Assembly: GCF_000011065.1 (NCBI RefSeq)
Contig: NC_004663.1
Coordinates: 4,588,001-4,652,000 of the forward strand
Length of the DNA stretch: 64,000 nucleotides
Direction: 5' to 3'
From: Bacteroides thetaiotaomicron VPI-5482
GTDB taxonomy: Bacteria > Bacteroidota > Bacteroidia > Bacteroidales > Bacteroidaceae
Shown here: one piece after another, positions 24,295 through 32,638 of the stretch
Layout of the letters: each line of letters opens with the position of its first letter
How positions within the stretch are numbered: position 1 is the first letter of the stretch
Program-made: the position numbers and the translations under genes
The notes under the pieces: generated by a model
Databases searched by the model: none
The model's input: only the letters and a program-made list of their open reading frames with translations
Told to the model about the DNA's origin: nothing

Positions 24295-24583
24295 TTTATG
24301 AATGCGGTGACGTTATTTTCTACAGAGAAAACCTTTATTCAATTATGCCGTTGTTCTTAAGATTTTGAAGATGTATTTATAATGTGCAGCCAAGAAAGAC
24401 CTCTGCCATTCTATGACCTAGAAATCGGTTTCTCTTTTCGTATAATCTTTTTTATCTCTTCTTTTACGATTCTTAACTCCGAAGATTTCGTAACTATAAA
24501 GAAACCATCTACTTTTACCCCGTATTTGTAAGAAATTGAAAGAAACTTCGTCTAATAAACTAAAAACTAAAACGATTCCAAAC

Positions 24584-27145
24584 ATGAAACACAGATTGTT
24601 GCTACTATTACTATTCGTGTTCACCGCAGTGATGACAGGTTGGGCACAAAACTCCGCTATGCCGTCCTATACTGTCAAAGGGGTACTTTTGGATTCACTG
24701 ACTCAGGATGGAGAACCATACGCTACTATTAAGATTACTAAAAAAGGAGCACCGGACAAGGCTGTCAAGATGGCGGTGACGGGTGCCAATGGTAGGTTTC
24801 AGGAGAAACTGAATGTAGGTGCGGGAGATTACGTCATTACTATTTCTTCGATAGGCAAGGCGCCCGTCACGAAAGAGTTCACTTTGAAACCATCGGTTAG
24901 AGTCATTGATTTGGGGACAATGCTCTCCGCTGAGGCTAATAATGAATTGAAAGGAGTGGAAGTCGTGGCGCAAAAGCCTTTGGTCAAGGTGGATGTAGAC
25001 AAGATAGAGTATAATATTGAGGATGACCCCGACTCGAAATCGAACAGTATATTGGAGATGCTTCGAAAAGTGCCTTTAGTGACAGTGGACGGAGAAGACA
25101 ACATACAGGTGAATGGTAGCAGTAGCTTTAAAATACACGTCAACGGGAAGCCCAACAATATGATGAGCAACAACCCGAAAGAGGTGTTGAAGAGTATGCC
25201 CGCCAATTCCATTAAATATATCGAGGTGATAACATCGCCCGGAGCTAAATATGACGCTGAAGGAGTGGGAGGTATTTTGAATATCGTAACAGTAGGCGGT
25301 GGATTCGAAGGATATACGGCAACATTCCGGGCAAATGCCAGCAACTACGGTGCCGGTGCCGGCGGCTACGCAATGGTGAAGCAGGGGAAAATGACTGTCT
25401 CTGCCAATTACAACTTTAATTACAATGACCGGCCCCGTGGATATTCGGACAGCTACCGTGAGAACTATGAGTCGGATACGGAAAAGTATCTTGAATCAAA
25501 CAGCAGTTCCAAGTCGAAAGGCAACTTCCAGTATGGAAATTTGGAAGGCAGTTATGAGATTGACACCTTAAGGCTGCTGACGGTGGCTTTTGGAATGTAT
25601 GGCAGCAATAGTAAAAATTATGGCGATGGATTTACCACCATGTATGGCGCTAACCATGAGGACATTGCCTACAGCTACCGGACCGGCAATCATGGAGATG
25701 GCTCCTGGTATTCCATCAATGGAAACATCGACTATCAGCGCACGTCCAGAAAGAACAAGCAGCGGATGATCACTTTCTCCTATAAGATCAATACGCAGCC
25801 TCAGACAAGCAATTCTAATACTGGCTATGAAGATATTCACGCCAAAGAGGAGGTGGACGACCTCGTGAAACGGTTGCTGTTGAAAAACAGCCAGTCGGAC
25901 GGCAAAACGAATACCATGGAACAGACCTTCCAAGTGGACTATACAACTCCGATAGGCGAGTTGCATACCGTGGAGGCAGGTGCGAAATATATCTTCCGCC
26001 GCAATACCAGTGACAACAAACTATATGAAGCAGCCGGAGGAAGTGACGATTATTTATATAACGAAGACCGCAGTAGCGACTATCGTCATTTGAATCATAT
26101 TTTAGCCGCTTATCTCGGATATACATTGAAATATAAGGATTTCACCTTCAAGCCGGGAGTGCGCTATGAACAGACTGTGCAGCGGGTGAAATATATCGTT
26201 GGACCGGGTGAGAATTTTCACACGAACTTCAGCGATCTGGTGCCATCCGTTTCTCTTGGCATGAAGCTCGGCAAGACTCAAAACATGCGTGTCGGTTATA
26301 ATATGCGTATCTGGCGTCCGGGCATCTGGAATCTGAATCCTTATTTTAATAATCTGAATCCGATGTTTATCACCCAAGGTAACTCGAACCTGAAAAGTGA
26401 AAAAAGCCATGCGTTCGACTTGTCTTATAGCAATTTTAGTGCGAAGTTCAATATCAATGTGTCGCTGCGCCATTCTTTCAACAATAACAGTATTGAGAAT
26501 ATAAGCCGGTTGATTACGGCGCCCGAAGGGGAGATGTTTGACAATGATCCTACACACATAGCACCGGAAGGAGCTTTGTACAGCACTTATGCCAATATAG
26601 GAAAGAGCCGGAACACAGGAATGAGCTTGTATCTGAACTGGAACGCGTCTCCTAAAACGCGCCTGTACGTCAATGGCCGTGGAAACTACAGCGACTTGAA
26701 AAGTGAAGCGCAGGGATTGCACAATTATGGATGGAACGGTTCTTTCTATGGTGGCGTCCAGCATACTCTTCCGTTGAAAATACGGTTAAGTCTGAATGGT
26801 GGTGGTAGTACTCCTTATATTAATCTACAGGGAAAAGGTTCTGGCTATTATTATTATAGTTTGGGTGCGAGCCGTTCTTTCCTGAAAGATGAGCGTTTGA
26901 GCCTGAATGTGTATTGCAGTAATATATTTGAGAAATACAGAAGCTATAACAATCATACGGAAGGCGTAAACTTCCTGTCGAAGAGCAGCAGCAAGTGGCC
27001 GAGTCGTAGCTTTGGAGTCAGCATCAGCTACCGGATTGGTGAACTGAAAGCTAGTGTGAAGAAAGCTGCCCGAAGCATCAATAATGACGATGTGAAAGGT
27101 GGTGGCGGCGAAGGTGGGAATACAGGTGGAGGAGGTGGTCAGTAG
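24584..27145 (+). CDS. Outer-membrane beta-barrel / TonB-dependent receptor-like protein (OMP_b-brl_3 type)
   Basis: 853 residues from the Met at 24584, which begins the signal peptide (MKHRLLLLLLFVFTAVMTGWAQ). A carboxypeptidase-regulatory-like domain (YTVKGVLLDSLTQDGEPYATI) is followed by a plug domain (VEVVAQKPLVKVDVDKIEY, ILEMLRKVPLVTVDGEDNIQ, NSIKYIEVITSPGAKYDAEG). A barrel of the OMP_b-brl_3 group completes it. The C terminus ends in an unusual Gly-rich tail (GGGGEGGNTGGGGGQ). There is no SusD partner. The substrate is unknown. It is monocistronic, downstream of the large non-coding repeat region and convergent to the GH144 gene. Confidence 0.82.
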   Translation: MKHRLLLLLLFVFTAVMTGWAQNSAMPSYTVKGVLLDSLTQDGEPYATIKITKKGAPDKAVKMAVTGANGRFQEKLNVGAGDYVITISSIGKAPVTKEFTLKPSVRVIDLGTMLSAEANNELKGVEVVAQKPLVKVDVDKIEYNIEDDPDSKSNSILEMLRKVPLVTVDGEDNIQVNGSSSFKIHVNGKPNNMMSNNPKEVLKSMPANSIKYIEVITSPGAKYDAEGVGGILNIVTVGGGFEGYTATFRANASNYGAGAGGYAMVKQGKMTVSANYNFNYNDRPRGYSDSYRENYESDTEKYLESNSSSKSKGNFQYGNLEGSYEIDTLRLLTVAFGMYGSNSKNYGDGFTTMYGANHEDIAYSYRTGNHGDGSWYSINGNIDYQRTSRKNKQRMITFSYKINTQPQTSNSNTGYEDIHAKEEVDDLVKRLLLKNSQSDGKTNTMEQTFQVDYTTPIGELHTVEAGAKYIFRRNTSDNKLYEAAGGSDDYLYNEDRSSDYRHLNHILAAYLGYTLKYKDFTFKPGVRYEQTVQRVKYIVGPGENFHTNFSDLVPSVSLGMKLGKTQNMRVGYNMRIWRPGIWNLNPYFNNLNPMFITQGNSNLKSEKSHAFDLSYSNFSAKFNINVSLRHSFNNNSIENISRLITAPEGEMFDNDPTHIAPEGALYSTYANIGKSRNTGMSLYLNWNASPKTRLYVNGRGNYSDLKSEAQGLHNYGWNGSFYGGVQHTLPLKIRLSLNGGGSTPYINLQGKGSGYYYYSLGASRSFLKDERLSLNVYCSNIFEKYRSYNNHTEGVNFLSKSSSKWPSRSFGVSISYRIGELKASVKKAARSINNDDVKGGGGEGGNTGGGGGQ

Positions 27146-27172
27146 ACCACTTCCACGCACGCTGTGATTTCT

Positions 27173-28537
27173 TTATTTCTGCCTTACATCCTGCTTATTG
27201 GTATTGAAACCTAACTTGGTAAGTCCTGCTTGTACATCGGGATGACTCATGAAGAGTTTCCATAACAGCCCTGTCCGGTAATTCTCGATCATGACTGCAA
27301 TTGGTCCCTGGTCGATGGCAAGGTAACGTTGCGGATACCAGTTGTCTGTTTCGCTGAAAGCATCGTAGAATCCGAAAGGACCGAAGACTGTGTCCCCCAT
27401 ATTATACAGGTGGCGCATCACTTGCATCGAATATTCCGGTGTATAGACGATGGATGAAAGGGCGGCGGTGGGAGAGATGACCCCTTTGTCATCCTGTTCA
27501 TTCGGTGAATGAGCAGCGTATCCATCGACGGAATAGCTGGCAGTCAGTCCCCAGCAGTCCGGTCCGAAACCTTTGTAGTGTTTGGGGTTGCGGATGCAGT
27601 AAGCACGGTTCACTAATGTCAGATTGCGCATTTCGTGGAAGTAGCTGGGACAGTATTCGTCTTTCAGACCGACGGGGTCGAGTCCGAGGAAGGAGTATTG
27701 TGCCCAGAAAAGCGGTCCGGCTTCCGTGCCCTGATAGCGGAGATGCAGTTCGATGCCTTCCACTTTATGTGGGGAGACGATAGCTCCGTTCTGCGCCCAG
27801 CCATCGTGATAGACAGCTGCCGGTACTCCGTGGGTAGGAGAGGCTGCGGCAAGGATATACATAATCATACATTCGTTGTACCCATGTATGGGGAAGTCCA
27901 TTTCCCAGCCATAGGTGGGGCTCCAGTGCCAGTATAGCACATTTTGGTCACCGTTGCGGTACCAGTTCCAGTCAACGTCTTTCCATATTTGGTCAATGCG
28001 TGCTGCCAGTGCTTTTTCTTTCTCATTACCGTTGATGTAATACTGGTGTACGGCGAGCAGTCCTTGCATCAGGAAGGCAGTTTCTACCAAGTCACCTCCG
28101 TTATCCTTCTGTCCGAAAGGTTTCACCTTTCCCGTATCGCCATACCACCAGTGCGGATATGCTCCGTGAAAACGGTCCGCTTTTTCGAGGAAGGAGACGA
28201 TGCGCTCCATTCGTGCCAGACCTTCTTCGCGGGTGACGTACCCCCGGTCTATTCCGGCAAGGATAGCCATGATGCCGAAGCCGCTGCCGCCGGAAGTGAC
28301 TACATTGGCATCATTCTGCGGATATACCCCGTCTACATGATACCGTTCGGGGGCAAGTCCGCTGTTGGGCTCGGCACCTTCCCAAAAGTAGAGAAAGGTG
28401 CGGCGCTGAACGGTGTCCATCAAGGCATCGTCCGTGAGCTCGGAACTGGCGGTGGCTGGTCCGCCGGTCTTGTTTTTGCAGGCTCCTGCTGTCAGTATCA
28501 GGCAGAGGAGCGAAATATAGAGAGATAGTTTTTTCAT
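27173..28537 (-). CDS. GH144-like secreted glucanase (glucoamylase-like fold), lipoprotein
   Basis: 454 residues with a lipoprotein signal (CLILTAGA-C). The body (RRTFLYFWEGAEPNSGLAPERY, TSGGSGFGIMAILAGIDRGY, PHWWYGDTGKV, NGGDLVETAFLMQGLL, WHWSPTYGWEMDFPIHGYNE, GPLFWAQYSFLGLDP) is the alpha/alpha barrel annotated as glucoamylase-like. It corresponds to family GH144, whose characterised members are endo-beta-1,2-glucanases. Last gene of a minus-strand cluster susC-susD-GH3-GH144, the gene order expected of a beta-1,2-glucan utilization locus. The family assignment is by recognition. The beta-1,2 specificity is an inference. An inverted repeat separates it from the GH3 gene. Confidence 0.8.
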   Translation of the reverse strand: MKKLSLYISLLCLILTAGACKNKTGGPATASSELTDDALMDTVQRRTFLYFWEGAEPNSGLAPERYHVDGVYPQNDANVVTSGGSGFGIMAILAGIDRGYVTREEGLARMERIVSFLEKADRFHGAYPHWWYGDTGKVKPFGQKDNGGDLVETAFLMQGLLAVHQYYINGNEKEKALAARIDQIWKDVDWNWYRNGDQNVLYWHWSPTYGWEMDFPIHGYNECMIMYILAAASPTHGVPAAVYHDGWAQNGAIVSPHKVEGIELHLRYQGTEAGPLFWAQYSFLGLDPVGLKDEYCPSYFHEMRNLTLVNRAYCIRNPKHYKGFGPDCWGLTASYSVDGYAAHSPNEQDDKGVISPTAALSSIVYTPEYSMQVMRHLYNMGDTVFGPFGFYDAFSETDNWYPQRYLAIDQGPIAVMIENYRTGLLWKLFMSHPDVQAGLTKLGFNTNKQDVRQK

Positions 28538-28569
28538 TGATTGTGGATTTAAATGAGAGAATAAAATTT

Positions 28570-28647
28570 AGGCATGGATTACACGGATTTCACGGTTTTA
28601 AGAGATTTCGCAGTTAAAGACCGTGTGAATCCGTGTAATCCATGCCT
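28570..28647. repeat. Inverted repeat between GH3 and GH144 genes
   Basis: AGGCATGGATTACACGGATT at 28570-28589 has a near-perfect complement at the other end (28628-28647), with pairing continuing further inward with mismatches. It could stabilise or separate the two transcripts. The same wording of bases recalls interspersed Bacteroides palindromes. Confidence 0.7.
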
Positions 28648-28659
28648 ATTGTACGATTT

Positions 28660-30975
28660 TTATTTTAGCGTGAATCGTGCGGATTTCACGTCCCGGCTGT
28701 TTGTTCCGATCATTACTTCAAATTCACCCGGTTCTGCTACTAGTTGCAGGTCGTAGTTGTAATATCTCAGCATTTCCGGTGCAATCTTGAACCGTACAAT
28801 TTCCGACTGTCCCGGTTCAAGGAATATCTTCTGGAAGCCTTTCAGCTCTTTCACCGGACGGGTAGTGCTGCCGACGAGGTCACGGATATAGAGTTGTACT
28901 ACTTCCGATCCCGGCCATGTGCCAGTATTGGTGACCATTACTGCTGCCGTCAGTTCTCCCGTCATGTCGATGGTAGAACGGCTCAGGTCGATATCACCGT
29001 AAGAGAAGGTAGTATAAGACAGTCCGTATCCGAACGGGTAAAGCGGCTCATTGTCCACATCCAGATAATTGCTGCGGAACTTTTCGAACCACTTGCCTTG
29101 TGCCAGCGGGCGTCCCGTATTCTTATGTGCATAATACAGCGGAATCTGACCGACATTCTTCGGGAAACTCATTGTCAGTTTTCCACCCGGATTGACATAT
29201 CCGAAGAGTGCGTCACCGATGGCATAAGCAGCTTCGCTGCCTCCGAACCATACGTTCAGAATAGCAGGTACGTGTTCCTGTTCCCAAGTCAGCGTCAGCG
29301 GGCGACCTGTGAATAATACCAGTACGACAGGTTTTCCGGTTTTCAGCAACTCCTTCAGCAGGTTTTGCTGTACATCCGGAATGTTCAGGTCTGTACGGCT
29401 GCTGCTTTCTCCGCTCATCTCGGAAGATTCTCCGAGAGCCGCAATGATAATATCCGACTGATTGGCTACCGTCAATGCTTCGTTCAGCAATTGCTCGTCT
29501 GTCCGGTTGTCACGGTTTAGTGAACGTCCGAACATCGTGGCACGTTCTTCGTAAGAGGCGTCGCTGATCAGATTGCTCCCTTTGGCATATAGGATGTTTG
29601 CTTTTCCGGCAGTCATCTCTTTCAAGCCTTCTACCAGTGACGGACAGCGGTCGAGTACGGCAGCTACGCTCCATGTACCCGGCATGTTTGTCCGGCTGTC
29701 GGCTAACGGACCTATCACGGCGATGTTACCTTTCGGGTTAAAAGGAAGAAGAGGTTCGGCAGGAGTTCCCGGACGCAGGGTCACGTTGTCATTCTTTAAA
29801 AGAACAAAGCTTTCTGCGGCAATTCTGCGGGCAGCGTCTCGGTGCGCTTTCGTAAAGATATCACGTGCCGGACGTTTTAAGTCGCAGTACTTGTAGGGAT
29901 TGTCAAACAATCCCAGTTTATATTTTGCTTCCAGGATACGGCGGCAGGCAGTATTCAGTGTTTCCATAGAAACTTTGCCTTCCTGAATGGATTTCTTGAG
30001 TGTGCTGACAAAGCCTTCGCTCACCATATCCATGTCTACTCCGGCATTGATGGCACGTGCGGAAACCGTTTGCAGGTCGCCGATACCGTGGTCGATCATT
30101 TCGGAGATTCCGGTATAGTCGGTTACCACAAATCCGTTGAACCCCCACTGACCACGCAGTACGTCCGTCATCAGCCATTTGTTGGCGGTAGCGGGCACAC
30201 CGTCTACTTCGTTGAACGAAGCCATTACACTACCTACACCGGCTTCAACAGCAGCTTCGTAAGGCAGCATATATTCATTGAACATCCGCTGGCGGCTCAT
30301 GTCTACTGTGTTGTAGTCACGTCCGCCTTCCCCTGCGCCATACAGTGCAAAGTGTTTTACGCACGCCATGATTTCGTCATTCCGTTGCATGTCCTTTCCC
30401 TGATAACCGAGTACCATCGCTTCGGCGATCATGGCTCCAAGGAAGGGGTCTTCACCGCTGCCTTCGGAAACACGTCCCCAACGAGGGTCGCGTGAGATGT
30501 CCACCATCGGACTGAATGTCCATGAGATACCGTCGGCACTGGCTTCTATGGCTGCGATACGTGCCGATTCTTCTATGGCGGTCATATCCCAGGTGCAGGA
30601 TAATCCCAGCGGGATAGGGAACATGGTTTCGTATCCGTGAATGACATCCATACCGAATAGCAAGGGGATGCCCAGACGGGATTGTTCTACCGCCTGTTTC
30701 TGCACATCGCGTATTTTTTCTACTCCTTTCAGATTGAACAAGCCTCCTACTTCGCCCCGTTTGATTTTGGCGGCGATGTCGCTGCTTTTGGCTTGTCCCG
30801 TAGTGATTTCTCCGGTGACAGGTAGGTTCAACTGACCTATCTTTTCTTCCACCGTCATCTTTTTCATCAATGCGTCGATGAAGCGGTCCATGTCTTGTGG
30901 CGACTTCTGCGCTGCCGCACTCAGGAAGCCGGCAGCGAGCAGCAGAAGTGAAAAAAATATTTTCTTATTTATCAT
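28660..30975 (-). CDS. GH3 family beta-glucosidase
   Basis: 771 residues with a signal peptide (FFSLLLLAAGFLSAAAQ). The GH3 N-terminal barrel carries the conserved KHFALYGAGEGGRDYN segment and the nucleophile Asp in GFNGFVVTDYTG near residue 286. The second domain holds the acid/base region (ALGESSEMSGESSSRTDL), and a fibronectin-III-like domain ends the protein (SEVVQLYIRDLVGSTTRPVKELKGFQK). It should release glucose from the non-reducing end of beta-glucan oligosaccharides in the periplasm. The TDY form of the nucleophile motif and the GH144 neighbour fit the beta-1,2-glucooligosaccharide-active group known in B. thetaiotaomicron. Its start is 30 nt from the end of SusD. Confidence 0.9.
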   Translation of the reverse strand: MINKKIFFSLLLLAAGFLSAAAQKSPQDMDRFIDALMKKMTVEEKIGQLNLPVTGEITTGQAKSSDIAAKIKRGEVGGLFNLKGVEKIRDVQKQAVEQSRLGIPLLFGMDVIHGYETMFPIPLGLSCTWDMTAIEESARIAAIEASADGISWTFSPMVDISRDPRWGRVSEGSGEDPFLGAMIAEAMVLGYQGKDMQRNDEIMACVKHFALYGAGEGGRDYNTVDMSRQRMFNEYMLPYEAAVEAGVGSVMASFNEVDGVPATANKWLMTDVLRGQWGFNGFVVTDYTGISEMIDHGIGDLQTVSARAINAGVDMDMVSEGFVSTLKKSIQEGKVSMETLNTACRRILEAKYKLGLFDNPYKYCDLKRPARDIFTKAHRDAARRIAAESFVLLKNDNVTLRPGTPAEPLLPFNPKGNIAVIGPLADSRTNMPGTWSVAAVLDRCPSLVEGLKEMTAGKANILYAKGSNLISDASYEERATMFGRSLNRDNRTDEQLLNEALTVANQSDIIIAALGESSEMSGESSSRTDLNIPDVQQNLLKELLKTGKPVVLVLFTGRPLTLTWEQEHVPAILNVWFGGSEAAYAIGDALFGYVNPGGKLTMSFPKNVGQIPLYYAHKNTGRPLAQGKWFEKFRSNYLDVDNEPLYPFGYGLSYTTFSYGDIDLSRSTIDMTGELTAAVMVTNTGTWPGSEVVQLYIRDLVGSTTRPVKELKGFQKIFLEPGQSEIVRFKIAPEMLRYYNYDLQLVAEPGEFEVMIGTNSRDVKSARFTLK

Positions 30976-31005
30976 ATCGTTCTATCAGTTTGATTTGAAT
31001 ATTAA

Positions 31006-32535
31006 TTAATAATCCGGATTCTGTACCAGTACTCCTTTGGACTTGTCAATTTCTGACTGAGGCAAAGGCAATAATGCGTTCTTATCCTGGTAGTTTACTT
31101 TCCCGGCAGCGTGCAATACTTCCGAGGCGATCCCCCAACGTACAAGATCGTAGAAACGGTCGGGCTCCAGCCCGAGTTCCACGCGGCGTTCGTGGCGGAT
31201 GGCTTCCCGCAATTCTCCCTGATCGTTGGTCGTTATTTTGGGCAGTATATTCGTATTGGTGCCTCTGGCACGTGCACGTACCATTTCCAGATAATCCACC
31301 GCTTCTCCGGGGATATTCTTTTCGTTGGCAGCTTCGGCAGCCATCAATACTACATCCGAATACCGGATCAGGCGGATATTCACCCAAAAGCCTTTGTTGG
31401 TGTATTCCTTACGCAGTGCGGGGTCGGTATAAGCTTTTTTGTTGAAGTAAGCTCCCATAGCCGGAGAGATGGGGGATTCACCATAAGGTTCGTTGGTGTT
31501 TTCCGGGGTGATCGGCTCATCGTCCGTTTTGCGGAAGTAGAGCAGGGTGGCGTTTTTACGCGGGTCACCTGTCTCGTAGGCGTCTGCCATCAACTGGGTT
31601 GCCATGTGCCATCCCCAGCCTAAGTCCCACTGACCGGCTCCGCGAACGCCTTGCACTTCGCAGAATTGGCTGCCGATAACGTCACTCTGTGGAAGGGCGG
31701 CAGTGGCGGTACATTGCAGTTCGAATATAGAACCGCCGCTGTTCTCTCCGTCGTCGGTGAATATTTCGTTATACGGAGTTTTCAGATTATATAAACCTTT
31801 GTTGATAACGTCTGTAGAGGCTTTGTACATGTTGTCCCAGTCACTGCGCATCATATAGGTGCGGGCATGAAGTGAACGGGCAGCTCCCCAAGTCAGGCGT
31901 CCGGTATATTCGGTGCTCCATGTTTCGGGCAATGACTCTTCCGCAGTTTTCAGGTCGGTATCGATCTGCTCGTAGATTTTATCGGCGGTAGTCTTCGGGA
32001 TGTTGGCTTCCGAGGCATCGTTGATCTTGTAAGTCACCAAAGGTACTTCGCCAAAAGCTCTCACTAGATTGAAGTAACAATAAGCACGGAAGAAAGAAGC
32101 TTCCCCTTTGTTGATGATATCTTCGGTTTCTGTTTGTCCGGCAGTCTCTTTCTCGGCAATGGCGTCGAGGATATCATTACACTGGTAGATGATGGCGTAA
32201 TTCTTTCCCCAGTATGAACCTAGCAAACCGTTGGTCGGGGTGTATAAGAAGTCATCGTACATTTCGGCTACATCCGATCCGTCACTCGGAATACTTCCTT
32301 TCTCGGAGTCTTCGGAGCGTAGATAATGGATAGCAATGGCGGGAGTACCGGCGGTGATGTCGAAACTTCGCATCATGGTATAGACATTGTAGATTTTACC
32401 GTTGACCAGCGCATTGGGATTATCGTCTTCGGTGAATTGTCCCTGCGGACTCCGGTCCAGAAAGTCGCTGCAACTGCTTATCAGCAGAGCGGAAGCGGCA
32501 ATAAAGGTGGAAAAAAGATATTTATTTAGTTTCAT
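31006..32535 (-). CDS. SusD/RagB family surface glycan-binding lipoprotein
   Basis: 509 residues starting at 32535 (MKLNKYLFSTFIAASALLISS-C), where the lipoprotein signal begins. The longer frame upstream crosses a tandem hairpin repeat and is rejected. The SusD helical TPR scaffold and conserved segments are present: FLDRSPQGQFTEDD, ASFFRAYCYFNLVRAFGEVPLVT, LTWGAARSLHARTYMMRSDWDNMY, and the C-terminal RHERRVELGLEPDRFYDLVRWG with ALLPLPQSEIDKS. It forms the lid of the SusC channel at the cell surface. Its partner SusC is directly upstream, separated by two hairpins. Confidence 0.93.
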   Translation of the reverse strand: MKLNKYLFSTFIAASALLISSCSDFLDRSPQGQFTEDDNPNALVNGKIYNVYTMMRSFDITAGTPAIAIHYLRSEDSEKGSIPSDGSDVAEMYDDFLYTPTNGLLGSYWGKNYAIIYQCNDILDAIAEKETAGQTETEDIINKGEASFFRAYCYFNLVRAFGEVPLVTYKINDASEANIPKTTADKIYEQIDTDLKTAEESLPETWSTEYTGRLTWGAARSLHARTYMMRSDWDNMYKASTDVINKGLYNLKTPYNEIFTDDGENSGGSIFELQCTATAALPQSDVIGSQFCEVQGVRGAGQWDLGWGWHMATQLMADAYETGDPRKNATLLYFRKTDDEPITPENTNEPYGESPISPAMGAYFNKKAYTDPALRKEYTNKGFWVNIRLIRYSDVVLMAAEAANEKNIPGEAVDYLEMVRARARGTNTNILPKITTNDQGELREAIRHERRVELGLEPDRFYDLVRWGIASEVLHAAGKVNYQDKNALLPLPQSEIDKSKGVLVQNPDY

Positions 32536-32570
32536 ACAATTATAGATTTGATTCATTAAAGTTATATTCC

Positions 32571-32636
32571 GCATGGAAACCTGGCTGTGGCACCTTGCCA
32601 CCCGCATGGAAACTTGGGTGTGGTACCTTGCCACGC
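32571..32636 (-). repeat. Tandem 33-bp repeat with hairpins between susC and susD
   Basis: Two copies of a 33-bp unit beginning GCATGGAAAC (32571 and 32604) fill the gap between the SusC stop and the SusD start. On the transcribed strand each copy contains a GTGGCA...TGCCAC or GTGGCA...TACCAC stem-loop. The copies differ at a few bases, and the pairing is mostly kept. Confidence 0.75.
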
Positions 32637-32638
32637 CA

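Noticed and set aside
32571..32636. CRISPR-like or coding repeat between susC and susD
   Set aside because: Only two units exist, both are fully repeated without spacers, and the frame is outside both genes.
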